Below are positions 51,962-61,758 of a stretch of DNA of 64,000 bases, in pieces. The notes beneath the pieces are model-generated. The model had not been told where the DNA came from. It made no database searches and saw only the letters and a list, made by a program, of their open reading frames with translations. Within the stretch, counting starts at the first letter, position 1. Every line of letters starts with the position of its first letter. Made by a program: the position numbers and the translations under genes. Source of the DNA: Fischerella sp. PCC 9605 (GTDB lineage Bacteria; Cyanobacteriota; Cyanobacteriia; Cyanobacteriales; Nostocaceae); the NCBI RefSeq assembly GCF_000517105.1, contig NZ_KI912149.1, positions 1,575,946 through 1,639,945 of the forward strand. Direction: 5' to 3'.

Positions 51962-54900
51962 GTTTTGGAAAGGTGCAGAGCGAATTTGCTGGCTTTGCGT
52001 CTTCATGGAAGAATTTATCGGTACTAATTCGCTGGAGTATGCACCAGTAGTCATGTCAGGCATGGCCAGCATTTTAAATGCACCTGCATTTGAAAAAGCC
52101 CGTCAAGCTATCTTCAATATGCGGCAGATGTCACTGGCATATGTTACAAACCAGTCAGTTAAGCACGGTATTGCTCTTTATAACAATTATCATTACTGCA
52201 ACAATACTAAAGGGTCGTATGAAATTGATATTGAAACACTTCACTTTAAAAGAACAGACCCTTTAGAAGATTCTTTAATTACACAGGCGCGGCAAATTCT
52301 CAGTACCCCTTTGCCATACGAGACGTATGGTTTTACAGTTGCCGATCCTCGTCAAGCGATGGCTGTTGCCTTAGGTGAAGAGTCAACTGCCGTGCAGTTA
52401 CCTATTCCTCGTATCACTGCCCCGATTGCTGCACATCGCACACATTCCCTCAACCGCAAACCAAAAGGGAAGATTCGCATTCCTCTAAGAGAACTGCGCG
52501 ATTTGGCTATTGAGATGGACAGGCGTGAACAAGATTCTGAACGACGACCTGGTAATTGGGCGGATCGGTTTGAACGCTTTGACCTGATGGTATCGGAGGC
52601 GGGAAAAGGACTGCGGAAAGAAGATGATGTCTTGGAATTAGAAGACATCAAGCACTTAATTGGTTTGCCTGGGTCAGGTAAAACAACCTTGCTTGTGTTG
52701 ATTGCTGTTTGGTTGGGGCTACATGACTATAAAGCAATGTTTGTGTTTCCCTCCATCGAAGTTGCTAGACAGTACATGGCTGATTTGGCATTTCATCAAG
52801 TTAAAGTGGGAATGCTTGTTGGTCAAGGTGATGAAACTCGTCGTCGCCATGCAGACAATATTGCAGAAGCGATCGCCGCTACAGGAAATAATGGTGGTTT
52901 TGCTTACACCTTAGAACAGGCAGAAGTTTTTGGCATGAACTGCGTCCTGCCAGCTTTTTCTACTGCGGATATGTCTCTGTGGGGCTTTGGTTACGCACCT
53001 TGCAACGAGATATTGCAAGGAGGAGGGAAACAGGGAAAGCTGAAAAAATGCCTGTGTCCCTTATGGACAATGTGCGGTCGTAATAAAGCACAGCGAGATT
53101 TATTGGATGCGAATATTTGGGTTGGTCATGTGCGATCGCTCGATACTGAAATATCACCTCATGCAACTTACGAACAAATACGATATTTTGAATTAATTGC
53201 CCGTACCTTTGACGTAGTTGTTTTCGACGAAGGCGACATGGTGCAGAACGTCTTAGATAATTATGGGGCAGCAACTTTAAGTATTTCCGGCTCAGAGCGA
53301 TCGATTCACCGAGTAATTCTCGAACAAATTCATAACCGCTTTGCTCGTGGTGAAAACTATCGACTATTTGATCGGGATATAGAACTTTACAGTCGTGACT
53401 TAGCGGAATTTGGCAATCATAATACCTCTTTGATTACCACCGTTCATAACATGTCTGGATCGCGGGTAAGAGAACGCTACGAAAATCAATTGCTGACTGT
53501 ATTACGGATTGTTAGCGAACTATTGAATAGTGTTAACAAAACTAATAGGCAAGATGAGATTGATGAACAAGAAGTCAAAAGAGAAGTTACCAAAAGTCGA
53601 GCGTTAGCTGAATTTTGGGAAAAAGCAGCATATAACGCCTTTTACGAGCGCACAGGTGTTAATAACTCTCAAGATTTTAAAGCAGATTTTTGGCCTCAGA
53701 CTATAGGCATAAACCGAGAAACCTTAGAACACGAATGGAAGACTCTCATTCATCATTTCCGCCGTTACCTAGCTGAAAATCTCATTAAGCATCGTGATGC
53801 GATCGTCCAAGAAATTATTGAATTATTTTTCAAGCTCTGTTTTCCGGATCATCAATTAACCATAGAAGCAGAGGATTTAATTAAATTACTTATAACTGTT
53901 ACATTCGTAATTTTGGGTTATCAGCGAATTGTACCAGGGACAAGAACAATGCTTGCAGAAGGTTTCATTCGTGAATCCATTATGGAATCAACTGCATCAC
54001 CAGAACTCAGAAAATTCATTCCAGAAAGTATTTTAGGTTCATTTTCTGGTGTGCAATATAGTTTTTTCAAAGCACTAACAACGCGGACTGCTGCCAGAAA
54101 TGTGGAATTATCTTACATTACATTTGTAGGTGCACCTCGGATGTTAATGCACCGCTTTCATAGGTTGTTAGCAGCAGATGACGGACAAACAAGTCCAACC
54201 ATTTTAATTACCTCAGCCACATCATTTTTACAAGCAAGTCCCGCTTACCACATTAACGTCGATCCCCATTATTTACTCAAACCACGTCAGCCAGAAAATA
54301 ATAAATCAGCAGAAAGCATTTATCGTTTCAAATGGTTTTCAGATAGTCAACGTGGCGATCAACCTCTACTATACAGCGGTGCTGGCGATCGCGACATTCA
54401 AAAACGTAATCTTGAGCGTATGGTAGATGCTCTTGTGAAGGGAGGAACGACTAAATCTGAAATTTATAAGTCCATCCGTAGATTCGATGTGAAGTTTGAT
54501 ATTCATCGCAAAGCTGCTTTAGTTGTCAATAGTTATGACCAAGCTCGCCAGATCAAGAAATATATCAATGACTATTATCCTGATGTTGGTAGGCATACAA
54601 AAGCAGTTGTTAATTCTCTAAGAGACGGAGAACAACCAAAAGATTTTGTCACTTCTGCTCAGTGTGAAGCATTGGGAGATGATGAAAATTGTCATATTTT
54701 AATTTTTCCCATGCTGGCAATTGGTAGAGGTGTCAACATCGTTTTCACCAAAGGGGAAAGAAAACTAGATGCAGCAATTGGCTCGATTTACTTCCTCACT
54801 CGTCCTCACCCTACCAAAAATGATATGCAGCTTTTGTACAGCTTAGCAGGACGAGCAACACAAGAATTTGATAGTCGAGTTTTTAGTGAAACAGAAGATT

Positions 54901-55367
54901 TGAATGCAATAGCAAAAGTTTGGCAGCAATCAAGAAAAGACCTGTGGCGAACTGCCAATAGATTGTTACGAGAACCCTTAATGGCAAGCCGTTTGGGGTC
55001 TGAACTATTCAAATCATTTACGGCTAATCAAATGGTAGCTATTCTGCAAACAATTGGTCGAGGAATGCGGAATGGATGCCCAGTATCAGTTTACTTCGTC
55101 GATGCAGCTTGGGCGAAAAAATCAGCAGAAGGGAAACCCGACTCTGGGCGAGATAGTATGCTGGTTCAGATGCGAATAATTTTAGAAGAATGTGTTAACC
55201 ATGAAGACCCTGTAATTCGTGAAATTTATCAAGAACTTTATGGCGCATTTCTAAAATCTTTACAACGCATTCAAGGAGTAATTTATTCCAACGAACTAAA
55301 TTCGTTAGAAGAATCTGCGGATGAAGATGAAGGTTTTGATGAGTTTTCAGCACTATTGGAGATGTAA
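51945..55367 (+). CDS. pPIWI_RE-module DinG/XPD-type helicase with Z-like N-terminal region
   Basis: 1140-residue superfamily 2 helicase. Residues 1-220 match no helicase and correspond to the Z-type domain of these modules. Walker A is GLPGSGKT (240-247). Four cysteines C353, C369, C371 and C377 between motifs I and II match the 4Fe-4S position of XPD/DinG enzymes. Walker B/motif II is VVVFDEGD (DEGD 428-431). Motif VI is QTIGRGMR (1035-1042). Iron-sulfur helicases unwind DNA or R-loops 5' to 3'. The start overlaps the nuclease gene; the stop lies two bases before the PIWI ATG, so the genes are coupled. Confidence 0.85.
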   Translation: MRTKPKFWKGAERICWLCVFMEEFIGTNSLEYAPVVMSGMASILNAPAFEKARQAIFNMRQMSLAYVTNQSVKHGIALYNNYHYCNNTKGSYEIDIETLHFKRTDPLEDSLITQARQILSTPLPYETYGFTVADPRQAMAVALGEESTAVQLPIPRITAPIAAHRTHSLNRKPKGKIRIPLRELRDLAIEMDRREQDSERRPGNWADRFERFDLMVSEAGKGLRKEDDVLELEDIKHLIGLPGSGKTTLLVLIAVWLGLHDYKAMFVFPSIEVARQYMADLAFHQVKVGMLVGQGDETRRRHADNIAEAIAATGNNGGFAYTLEQAEVFGMNCVLPAFSTADMSLWGFGYAPCNEILQGGGKQGKLKKCLCPLWTMCGRNKAQRDLLDANIWVGHVRSLDTEISPHATYEQIRYFELIARTFDVVVFDEGDMVQNVLDNYGAATLSISGSERSIHRVILEQIHNRFARGENYRLFDRDIELYSRDLAEFGNHNTSLITTVHNMSGSRVRERYENQLLTVLRIVSELLNSVNKTNRQDEIDEQEVKREVTKSRALAEFWEKAAYNAFYERTGVNNSQDFKADFWPQTIGINRETLEHEWKTLIHHFRRYLAENLIKHRDAIVQEIIELFFKLCFPDHQLTIEAEDLIKLLITVTFVILGYQRIVPGTRTMLAEGFIRESIMESTASPELRKFIPESILGSFSGVQYSFFKALTTRTAARNVELSYITFVGAPRMLMHRFHRLLAADDGQTSPTILITSATSFLQASPAYHINVDPHYLLKPRQPENNKSAESIYRFKWFSDSQRGDQPLLYSGAGDRDIQKRNLERMVDALVKGGTTKSEIYKSIRRFDVKFDIHRKAALVVNSYDQARQIKKYINDYYPDVGRHTKAVVNSLRDGEQPKDFVTSAQCEALGDDENCHILIFPMLAIGRGVNIVFTKGERKLDAAIGSIYFLTRPHPTKNDMQLLYSLAGRATQEFDSRVFSETEDLNAIAKVWQQSRKDLWRTANRLLREPLMASRLGSELFKSFTANQMVAILQTIGRGMRNGCPVSVYFVDAAWAKKSAEGKPDSGRDSMLVQMRIILEECVNHEDPVIREIYQELYGAFLKSLQRIQGVIYSNELNSLEESADEDEGFDEFSALLEM

Positions 55368-55369
55368 AA

Positions 55370-56455
55370 ATGATTAACAATTTTGATTATGAAATGGAAT
55401 TGGAAAAAGATTTATTTGCAGAAGAGGAAGACGAAGATAATGAAGGTGATTTGGTTTCAGATACATTGTATATTCAGCCAGGCGCAATCAAACCAATTGC
55501 AAAATTTCCTTTAGCTTTCACAGTATCAGATAAACTACCTCCAATTATCGTAGAGGGTTCTAATCTTACTTGGACAAAAGCAGGTTTGCAATGTTTTGAC
55601 GAGATTCAACAAGGAGCTAATGTCAAAAATCTTCCTTATGGCTCATTGCGAAATTTTCTACAAATAGTGCTAAAAGATGCAGCACGAATTGAACCAGAGG
55701 TAGGTCTTAGCAAATATGCCTTGAATTATGCTAAAGGCGATCGCGTACCAGAACCTTTTGTTTACCTTACTGGTGGCGATGAAGAAGAAATAAATAAAGT
55801 GCTTCGCCCAATTATTAATGATTGGTTCACCAATTATCTCAAACCATTTGCTGAAAAGGAGGATATATCAATAAAGATTATTAACCGCTTGGAAGATTTG
55901 CAAGAAAGAGGAGAGTTAATAAAAGTTTCTCCATTCAAATCTCAAGTCTTACCTTGGGGTTGGAATAAACAGACGGATACAACTCAACCTAAAGATAAAT
56001 ATGCGTATCGAATGCTTGCAGATTATGTGGCTCGTCAAATTGCTGGACAGGTTATTTTTCCAGGTTTAGGGCTGATGAAACGTGTTATTTTCAGCAATGG
56101 TACATTTACCTCTGGTATTGCAGAACTGATTACAGATCCGATCACCTTACAGAACAAAAAGGGAAAATTCAGTTTTGTAGTGAGATTGGAAGTTATTACT
56201 TATCCATCTTTACATCAACCTTTATTACAAGTTGAGGTTTCTAAACGTCGCTGGTTCACTCAGTTAAAAGCTCCTGAATATGACCGTAGGAATATTAGCG
56301 GTTTCATATTTTATAAAGACTATTCTGAACGCGCTTTTAGCTATCAAGTAAAATGCGAACGGGATAAAAACAACAAAAAGGGGAAAAATAATAAGCAAGA
56401 GAAAATTAAATGGATTTGGAAAACAGATAAAGATTTTGAAATATTGCGGAGATAA
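55370..56455 (+). CDS. pPIWI_RE protein, N-terminal part (X-like domain), ending at an in-frame TAA
   Basis: 361 residues up to TAA at 56453-56455. An acidic N-terminus (EKDLFAEEEDEDNEGDL) precedes a domain matching the N-terminal X region of pPIWI_RE proteins, with GLGLMKRVIFSNGTFTSGIA, VVRLEVITYPSLHQPLL and SKRRWFTQLK. The sequence past the stop continues in the same frame with the rest of the PIWI protein, so this is the first part of a gene that in relatives is one chain of about 1000 residues. GGAG overlapping the helicase stop serves as ribosome site. It may form a stand-alone subunit or be the product of a nonsense mutation. Confidence 0.78.
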   Translation: MINNFDYEMELEKDLFAEEEDEDNEGDLVSDTLYIQPGAIKPIAKFPLAFTVSDKLPPIIVEGSNLTWTKAGLQCFDEIQQGANVKNLPYGSLRNFLQIVLKDAARIEPEVGLSKYALNYAKGDRVPEPFVYLTGGDEEEINKVLRPIINDWFTNYLKPFAEKEDISIKIINRLEDLQERGELIKVSPFKSQVLPWGWNKQTDTTQPKDKYAYRMLADYVARQIAGQVIFPGLGLMKRVIFSNGTFTSGIAELITDPITLQNKKGKFSFVVRLEVITYPSLHQPLLQVEVSKRRWFTQLKAPEYDRRNISGFIFYKDYSERAFSYQVKCERDKNNKKGKNNKQEKIKWIWKTDKDFEILRR

Positions 56456-58567
56456 TTGAATATAGGTCCATCTTGTGATGGACAAGAAATCGCATTAGGT
56501 TTAGCTTCTACTGATAGCTGTGAGGTACTTCTTACTTACCGTAATGGACTTCAAAATAATTCAGAAGACGACGAAGAAACTTCAGAAAAATACGGTATTG
56601 AAACAGGTGTACCAGAGATTGATAAATTAGATGCGTTTGAGGCGATCGCTAAAATCCTTAAACCATTAGGAATCGAAATATTCAATGGTTACACAAAAAT
56701 ACCATCTAAGCACAACCTGGATGATACAGCATCTCGCATGATTAATCTTCCTACACTGCTTGGTGGTGTTTTGGAAGCTCTTGAAACAAATACTAACTTG
56801 GAATTTACTCCCAAATATCTTGATCAACTCAATGATAAACAAATTGATGATTTGCTAAGTAAATACTTTAACATTCGTTTAGAAGGGATTGATTGGGGAA
56901 GAAAAGCTCTTCAATTCAGCCAACGTACAAAAAATCAGACTGATGAACTTCAAGGCATCATTCAGGCAAACCAAACAGCAATGCAGCGATTGTATCTCAA
57001 TGAACAACCCTTATTATTTATCTTTTATGAAGCTCATTTACAAACAGAAGCGAAACTATTGCAGAAGGTTACTCAAATTTTGTGGGGAGACACACTTGAA
57101 ATAGAAATTAATCGCTTGCCAGAAGATACCCACGGGTCACAAGAAGCTTTACCAGGAGAAGAGTTGAAAGCTAAAGAGCGATCGCGTAAGCGAATTGAAG
57201 CATGGGAATCTACTGCACAACAGATTAAAAAGCTCAATCAGCCAACTTTCTGCTTAGTAATGGCGCGGAAGTTTTACCCAGATCCTACTGGTCAAAAAAC
57301 TGCTAAACCTGATGATAAAGTTAATAAACCCTCAACCCGCAAAGCATTAGCAATGGCTGGTGCTGGTGTGCAGTTTCTACTACCTATTGCAAAGACACGA
57401 AAAACAAACCGTCTTAAACTTGCAGACTTTTTCCATCGGATGCAGTCAGCATTAAAAGATTTAATCTTTGCTCATTCTGGTTGCATTGATGATATCAAAG
57501 AAAAAGTTGATAAGTATCTGCAAAATATTCCACCAGAAGCGAGACCAAAAGAAATTATTGCCATTACAATTGTCCGTAAACAAAGGGGTCGCGCTCGTGA
57601 AAAAATTGAAAATACATTTTTACCAATAGCAATACGTCTTAATGTAGATACAGGGAAGTGTGAGTTTTGCTGTGCCTACGAGAAAGGAAACGGTATAGAT
57701 ATCAGTCCTTGGACTAGTTTTCCTGATGCACTCGCTTTTATTTCGCAACTTACTCCTATCAAACTGGCTGATAAAGATGAGGTACGCAAGACTCGATTCA
57801 TGAAATTTGTGAAACAAATTGTTTCCAATTCTGTGGAAGAAAAAGCGCAACCGTTAGTGTTAATTGATTCTTCCAACTGTGTCCAACTATGGTCTTGGCT
57901 TAAAGATGTTGAGATTAATGCTAATCAAATTAACCTCGGTCAGCAGTATGAGCATATGCAAGATGAATGGCAAGGCGCACGTATAATTCGTATTCGTCAA
58001 GAACTGGCTCCTGGCATTATTGAGAAAAAAGCCAGACATATAATAGAGACTTCTGTAGAAGATACCAGAACTAAAGAAGAACTAAAGAAACTGCCACCTG
58101 CGCTAGAAATTCCTTCAGCATCTAGTGCAACAGGGTTATTCCGACTCAGCGCGACTAACAAAACTAGATGCGTAGCTTATCTATCTGTGGCGCGTGAATT
58201 ACCACATCAATATTCCCGTGGACAAAGTTGCTATCGTCCAACCTACACCCTAGTCAAAAAAATTGATGATTCAAAAGAGCCAATTTATAACAAAGCTGGG
58301 TTACAGGTACATCAACTCACTAAACAAGCTCCATTTGTGGCTCGCTGGCCTACTGCCAATCCTCTTGAGATTGTCGTTACCTTGCGTCAACCAGAAGATA
58401 ACCCTGATGACCTAGCTGCCCTTGTGGAATCACTGCGCTACGGCTTTGGTCACTACAGCGATTGGACAGCACTACCTGCTCCCTTATTTTTTGAGCGCGT
58501 TGTGCGGGATTACATCAGCGATTTTGCGATCAAAGATGAGGATGTTGAAGCGGAGTCAGACTTATAG
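56456..58567 (+). CDS. pPIWI_RE protein, C-terminal part (MID-like and RNase H/PIWI domain)
   Basis: 703 codons in the same frame as the preceding part, beginning with TTG directly after its TAA. GGAG at 56448-56451 lies four bases before that TTG, so restart there is possible. A MID-like alpha/beta region spans about 180-275 (LLFIFYEAHLQTEAK, QPTFCLVMARKFY). The RNase H fold spans about 365-690: EIIAITIVRKQRGRAREK, PLVLIDSSNCVQLWSWL with D471, ARIIRIRQEL (R511/R514) and the last helix region ALVESLRYGFGHYSDWTALP plus APLFFERVVRDYI. The family is named for conserved Arg and Glu residues; the ones above are candidates. Confidence 0.78.
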   Translation: MNIGPSCDGQEIALGLASTDSCEVLLTYRNGLQNNSEDDEETSEKYGIETGVPEIDKLDAFEAIAKILKPLGIEIFNGYTKIPSKHNLDDTASRMINLPTLLGGVLEALETNTNLEFTPKYLDQLNDKQIDDLLSKYFNIRLEGIDWGRKALQFSQRTKNQTDELQGIIQANQTAMQRLYLNEQPLLFIFYEAHLQTEAKLLQKVTQILWGDTLEIEINRLPEDTHGSQEALPGEELKAKERSRKRIEAWESTAQQIKKLNQPTFCLVMARKFYPDPTGQKTAKPDDKVNKPSTRKALAMAGAGVQFLLPIAKTRKTNRLKLADFFHRMQSALKDLIFAHSGCIDDIKEKVDKYLQNIPPEARPKEIIAITIVRKQRGRAREKIENTFLPIAIRLNVDTGKCEFCCAYEKGNGIDISPWTSFPDALAFISQLTPIKLADKDEVRKTRFMKFVKQIVSNSVEEKAQPLVLIDSSNCVQLWSWLKDVEINANQINLGQQYEHMQDEWQGARIIRIRQELAPGIIEKKARHIIETSVEDTRTKEELKKLPPALEIPSASSATGLFRLSATNKTRCVAYLSVARELPHQYSRGQSCYRPTYTLVKKIDDSKEPIYNKAGLQVHQLTKQAPFVARWPTANPLEIVVTLRQPEDNPDDLAALVESLRYGFGHYSDWTALPAPLFFERVVRDYISDFAIKDEDVEAESDL

Positions 58568-58642
58568 AAAACAATTAATAAAGTTTTCGTAGAAGTGACG
58601 ACAAGCTGCAAATTTGGACATCTTGTAAAGAACTATTTGTCT

Positions 58643-58705
58643 CTTTGTGTCTTGGTGTCTTGGTGGTTCAAGATTTTTTAACCACCAAGGCACTAAGACA
58701 CCAAG
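58643..58705. terminator. Large imperfect hairpin between convergent genes
   Basis: GTGTCTTGGTGTCTTGGTGG (58648-58667) pairs with CCACCAAGGCACTAAGACAC (58683-58702), loop with a run of T. It lies 80 bases after the PIWI operon stop and 45 bases before the end of the next minus-strand gene. It belongs to the same dispersed repeat as 15043-15109. Confidence 0.6.
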
Positions 58706-58749
58706 TATTTTTAAGACAGTCTAATAATAAGTACTAATTTAAAGTATAA

Positions 58750-59397
58750 TCAGCCTTCTATTTTGATATCACTTGTATCTGAAGCTAAAAGTTCTGTAGC
58801 TTCTTTTAAAAGCTCATGTTGTTCCTTTTGAATTTCTGAAAGTCTATTTGAAATTACTGCTAATCTTTGTTGTTTATCTTTGTCAAACAGTTGAGCGTCA
58901 GCTAATGGTAAAACTGTTAAATTAGCAGTTTGTTTAGAGCCTACTAGTTGTTTCAATGCTAAGCTGCCAATTTTAGTAAATGATTGAAAGCTAACATTAA
59001 TAATAGCAAAAAGTAATTTAAAAGGGATTTGTAAGATTGACCAACTAGCTGTTTCAATCAACCTAACAATTGCTTTGATAATACTCCCAAGTATGGCTAA
59101 GACAAACAGCAGAATTATGAAACTTACAATTGGGTGATTAACTGCCCATCCAAAGATTTGTAATAGTCGGAAAATATTAGGATGTTGCTCAAGCCAAGCA
59201 CTCACTGAAGAATTAATTGCTGTTTGAATGGCTGTTGATGTTGTATTCTGAATTTGCTCAGCACTTTGTGTCCACGACTCCCCTACTTGCTGTGTTGAGT
59301 TAGTTAGGGAGTTGACACTTTCGCTGACAAAATTTTTTGCCTGTTGCAAGCGTTGCGACAATCTATCAGGCCAATTTATGTTAATTTGGAGTGTCAT
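58750..59397 (-). CDS. Hypothetical membrane protein
   Basis: 215 residues. The N-terminal 70 residues are helical and polar (Ser, Thr, Gln rich), followed by a strong membrane segment (FIILLFVLAILGSIIKAIV, about 93-111), a second amphipathic hydrophobic stretch (about 122-140), and a charged coiled-coil-like tail (NRLSEIQKEQHELLKEATEL). No family recognised. It follows the P450 gene by eight bases in the same direction, so the two are probably one operon. Confidence 0.65.
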   Translation of the reverse strand: MTLQININWPDRLSQRLQQAKNFVSESVNSLTNSTQQVGESWTQSAEQIQNTTSTAIQTAINSSVSAWLEQHPNIFRLLQIFGWAVNHPIVSFIILLFVLAILGSIIKAIVRLIETASWSILQIPFKLLFAIINVSFQSFTKIGSLALKQLVGSKQTANLTVLPLADAQLFDKDKQQRLAVISNRLSEIQKEQHELLKEATELLASDTSDIKIEG

Positions 59398-59405
59398 AGA
59401 ACATT

Positions 59406-60719
59406 TTACAAAGGCTGAAATTTAACCCGCAGTCCATCCTTAGGGCGACTAGTGGGAATTCGTACTTTCTTTAAACTTTGATTAGGTAAAATTTTCCACT
59501 GGTAGCCGCGTAGTAGGTGGGCGGCAATTATTTTCATCTCCATCTTTGCAAATGCTATCCCCACACAGATGCGCGGCCCACCACCAAAACCAATTAAACT
59601 GAAAGGACGTTGTTTGTTTTCTTGCCGTTCGGGGCTAAAGCGATCTGGATCAAAATTTTCTGGTTGAGAATAGATTTCTGGTACACGGTGAGTTTCTGGA
59701 ATTGCATATACTAGTTGCCAGCCAGTCGGCACATGGAAGCCTTTAAACTCAAACTCCTTAATTACTCCACGAAATCCACCTCCTACAGATGGATGTAGTC
59801 TTTCAACTTCCATCAATACCTGATCTAAATAGTGCATTTGCCCTAATTTTTCTAAAGTCAAAGCGTCCCCATTAGCAAATTGCATCTGTTCTTCTCTAGC
59901 GCGTTGCATTACCTCTGGGTGACGGGCTAATTCTACACACAGCCAAGTTAGCATTGAGGTTGTAGTTTCATGTCCGGCAAAAAGCAACAGCACTGCTTGG
60001 GCAATGAGTTCCTTTTCACTGAGGCTGTTACCTTCTTCATCCCTTGCTTGGATTAAGAGACTGAGGGCGTCTTTGGTAGGGTTTTTTTGGCGTTCTCTGA
60101 TAACTTTAGTTACATGCTCTAGAATTTGATTGCGGGCTGCTATGGCTTTCCCAAATTGCGTAAATGGTAAAGCTAATGGATTGATAGAAAATAATCCATT
60201 CGTCAGCGTTGTAAATAATTTGCTCAGACGTGCAGACTCTGCGTCTGTTTGAGTACCTAGTAACAGTTCGCTAGCAATATCAAATGTCAACTTCTTGAAC
60301 TCTGCCAACCAGGCAAACTCCTGTTTTTGTTTCCACTTTTTCAAATAATTCTCTGTAATTCTCTCCATTGTGCCAATATAATTTGCCAACGCTGCACCGT
60401 GCATTGCTGGCATAATTAAACGGCGTTTGCGCCGATGTTCCTCTCCATCCATGAGAAATAGCGATTCACCCAAGAGTACTTTAAAATTATTGGGCCATCC
60501 CTCACGCCAAGAAAAATGATCCATGTGGCTAGAAAGGACAAATTCAGCAGCTTCTGGCCCTACCATAAACACAGTAGACCTGCCAAAAATATGGCTTTTA
60601 AAGATAGACCCATACTGCTTATAGCGCTTTTCTACAAATTTAAGGTCAGACACAAACGAAAGTGTTTCACCTAACAGAGGTAGACCAAAGCTTCCAGGTG
60701 GGATTTGATAGTTTTTCAT
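59406..60719 (-). CDS. Cytochrome P450, CYP120-like
   Basis: 437-residue haem monooxygenase. The I-helix oxygen motif is LLLFAGHETTTS (about 239-250), the ExxR pair is in MEVERLHPSVGG, and the haem loop is GFGGGPRICVGIAFAK with the cysteine ligand. The N-terminus IPPGSFGLPLLGETLSF and the VGGGFRGVIKEFEFKGFHVP block closely resemble CYP120A1 of Synechocystis, which hydroxylates retinoids; that substrate is only a hint. No membrane anchor, so soluble. It probably forms an operon with the membrane protein downstream. Confidence 0.9.
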   Translation of the reverse strand: MKNYQIPPGSFGLPLLGETLSFVSDLKFVEKRYKQYGSIFKSHIFGRSTVFMVGPEAAEFVLSSHMDHFSWREGWPNNFKVLLGESLFLMDGEEHRRKRRLIMPAMHGAALANYIGTMERITENYLKKWKQKQEFAWLAEFKKLTFDIASELLLGTQTDAESARLSKLFTTLTNGLFSINPLALPFTQFGKAIAARNQILEHVTKVIRERQKNPTKDALSLLIQARDEEGNSLSEKELIAQAVLLLFAGHETTTSMLTWLCVELARHPEVMQRAREEQMQFANGDALTLEKLGQMHYLDQVLMEVERLHPSVGGGFRGVIKEFEFKGFHVPTGWQLVYAIPETHRVPEIYSQPENFDPDRFSPERQENKQRPFSLIGFGGGPRICVGIAFAKMEMKIIAAHLLRGYQWKILPNQSLKKVRIPTSRPKDGLRVKFQPL

Positions 60720-61039
60720 TTGTTAAATTACTCCCAGGCAACAGTCAGCGAAGAGTTAAATTATTAATATGTTCATTAACATTAATAAACTATACTGACA
60801 CATTAACTCCAGTTCAGACTTATTTACTCAACGAATGTGTTATATTTTACTAAAAAACACTGGAATCATACTAGTTACAGTCTGCCAAAATTACTTGAGT
60901 ATTGGTAACAAATAGAATTTATACTAACTAATTAAATATTTTAAAAGCAGATGCTATTTATTTACACTTCAAACGTCTGACAAACAGTCATTAATCAAGT
61001 AAAGACAAAAAAGAGTTTGATAATGCTTAGGTAAAGATA
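60720..61039. other. AT-rich intergenic region
   Basis: 320 bases between divergent genes. It has ATTAATATGTTCATTAACAT and TAATAAACTATA-type AT-rich stretches, including ATTAAT(N)12ATTAAT-like symmetry near 60756-60786. No gene seen. Confidence 0.45.
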
Positions 61040-61360
61040 ATGACACCAAAGGAATTCCAGCAATTGATTGAAAAACAGCAAAAATGTCCCGAATCACCAC
61101 CACAAGCGCTACAAGCTTTGTGGTATGACTACAAAGGTAATTGGGACAAAGCGCATGAAATCGTCCAAAATGCTGGTGATGCTGACAGTGCCTGGGTTCA
61201 TGCCTACCTGCACAGAAAAGAAGGAGATTTAAGTAATGCCCGTTACTGGTACAGACGCAGTAACAAGCCAGAATTTCATGCTGGGCTTGACAAAGAATGG
61301 GAGCAAATTGCTTCTGATTTGCTGATAAAGGTAAAAGAATCATGGATGCCGATGAACTAA
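61040..61360 (+). CDS. Small helical (TPR/Sel1-like) hypothetical protein
   Basis: 106 residues. The repeated helical pattern [20 protein letters not shown] and [20 protein letters not shown] matches two TPR-like helical pairs, a pattern seen in a widespread small bacterial family of unknown function. Its last 19 bases overlap the start of the pentapeptide gene, so the two are translationally coupled. It is read divergently from the P450. Confidence 0.7.
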   Translation: MTPKEFQQLIEKQQKCPESPPQALQALWYDYKGNWDKAHEIVQNAGDADSAWVHAYLHRKEGDLSNARYWYRRSNKPEFHAGLDKEWEQIASDLLIKVKESWMPMN

Positions 61361-61710
61361 AGCGGCGTTATGCTGCTGGAGAGAGAGATTTTACTGGTGT
61401 CAATTTGACTGGAGCCAAGTTAATTGGAGCGAATTTAGTGGGCATTAATTTGTATGCAGCAGACTTGAGTGGCGCGAACCTGGCTAAAGCTAAATTATGG
61501 GGTTCTAATTTGGGTGGAGCAAACCTGGCCAAAGCAAATTTAACTAGAGCTAACCTCAGCGGTGCAAAGTTGATAGAAGCGAATCTTCGCGGAGCCAAAC
61601 TACACTATACTAAGCTGTTTGGAGCGAACTTAACAGGAGCTTGTTACGATGACAGTACCAAATTTTCTTATGGTTTTAACCCGCTAAGTAAAAATATGCG
61701 GAAGATGTAA
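61342..61710 (+). CDS. Small pentapeptide-repeat protein
   Basis: 122 residues made almost wholly of pentapeptide repeats (A(N/D)LxG units) from about residue 17 to 105, for example [13 protein letters not shown] and [13 protein letters not shown], giving about 17 repeats or four turns of a right-handed beta-helix. An N-terminal [17 protein letters not shown] cap is typical. There is no membrane segment, so it is soluble. Overlap with the preceding small gene suggests one operon. Partner unknown. Confidence 0.8.
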   Translation: MDADELKRRYAAGERDFTGVNLTGAKLIGANLVGINLYAADLSGANLAKAKLWGSNLGGANLAKANLTRANLSGAKLIEANLRGAKLHYTKLFGANLTGACYDDSTKFSYGFNPLSKNMRKM

Positions 61711-61758
61711 AGTCAAGTTTTTCTGGTCGTAGATCGAGAGTAGTGATATTGATTTTGA

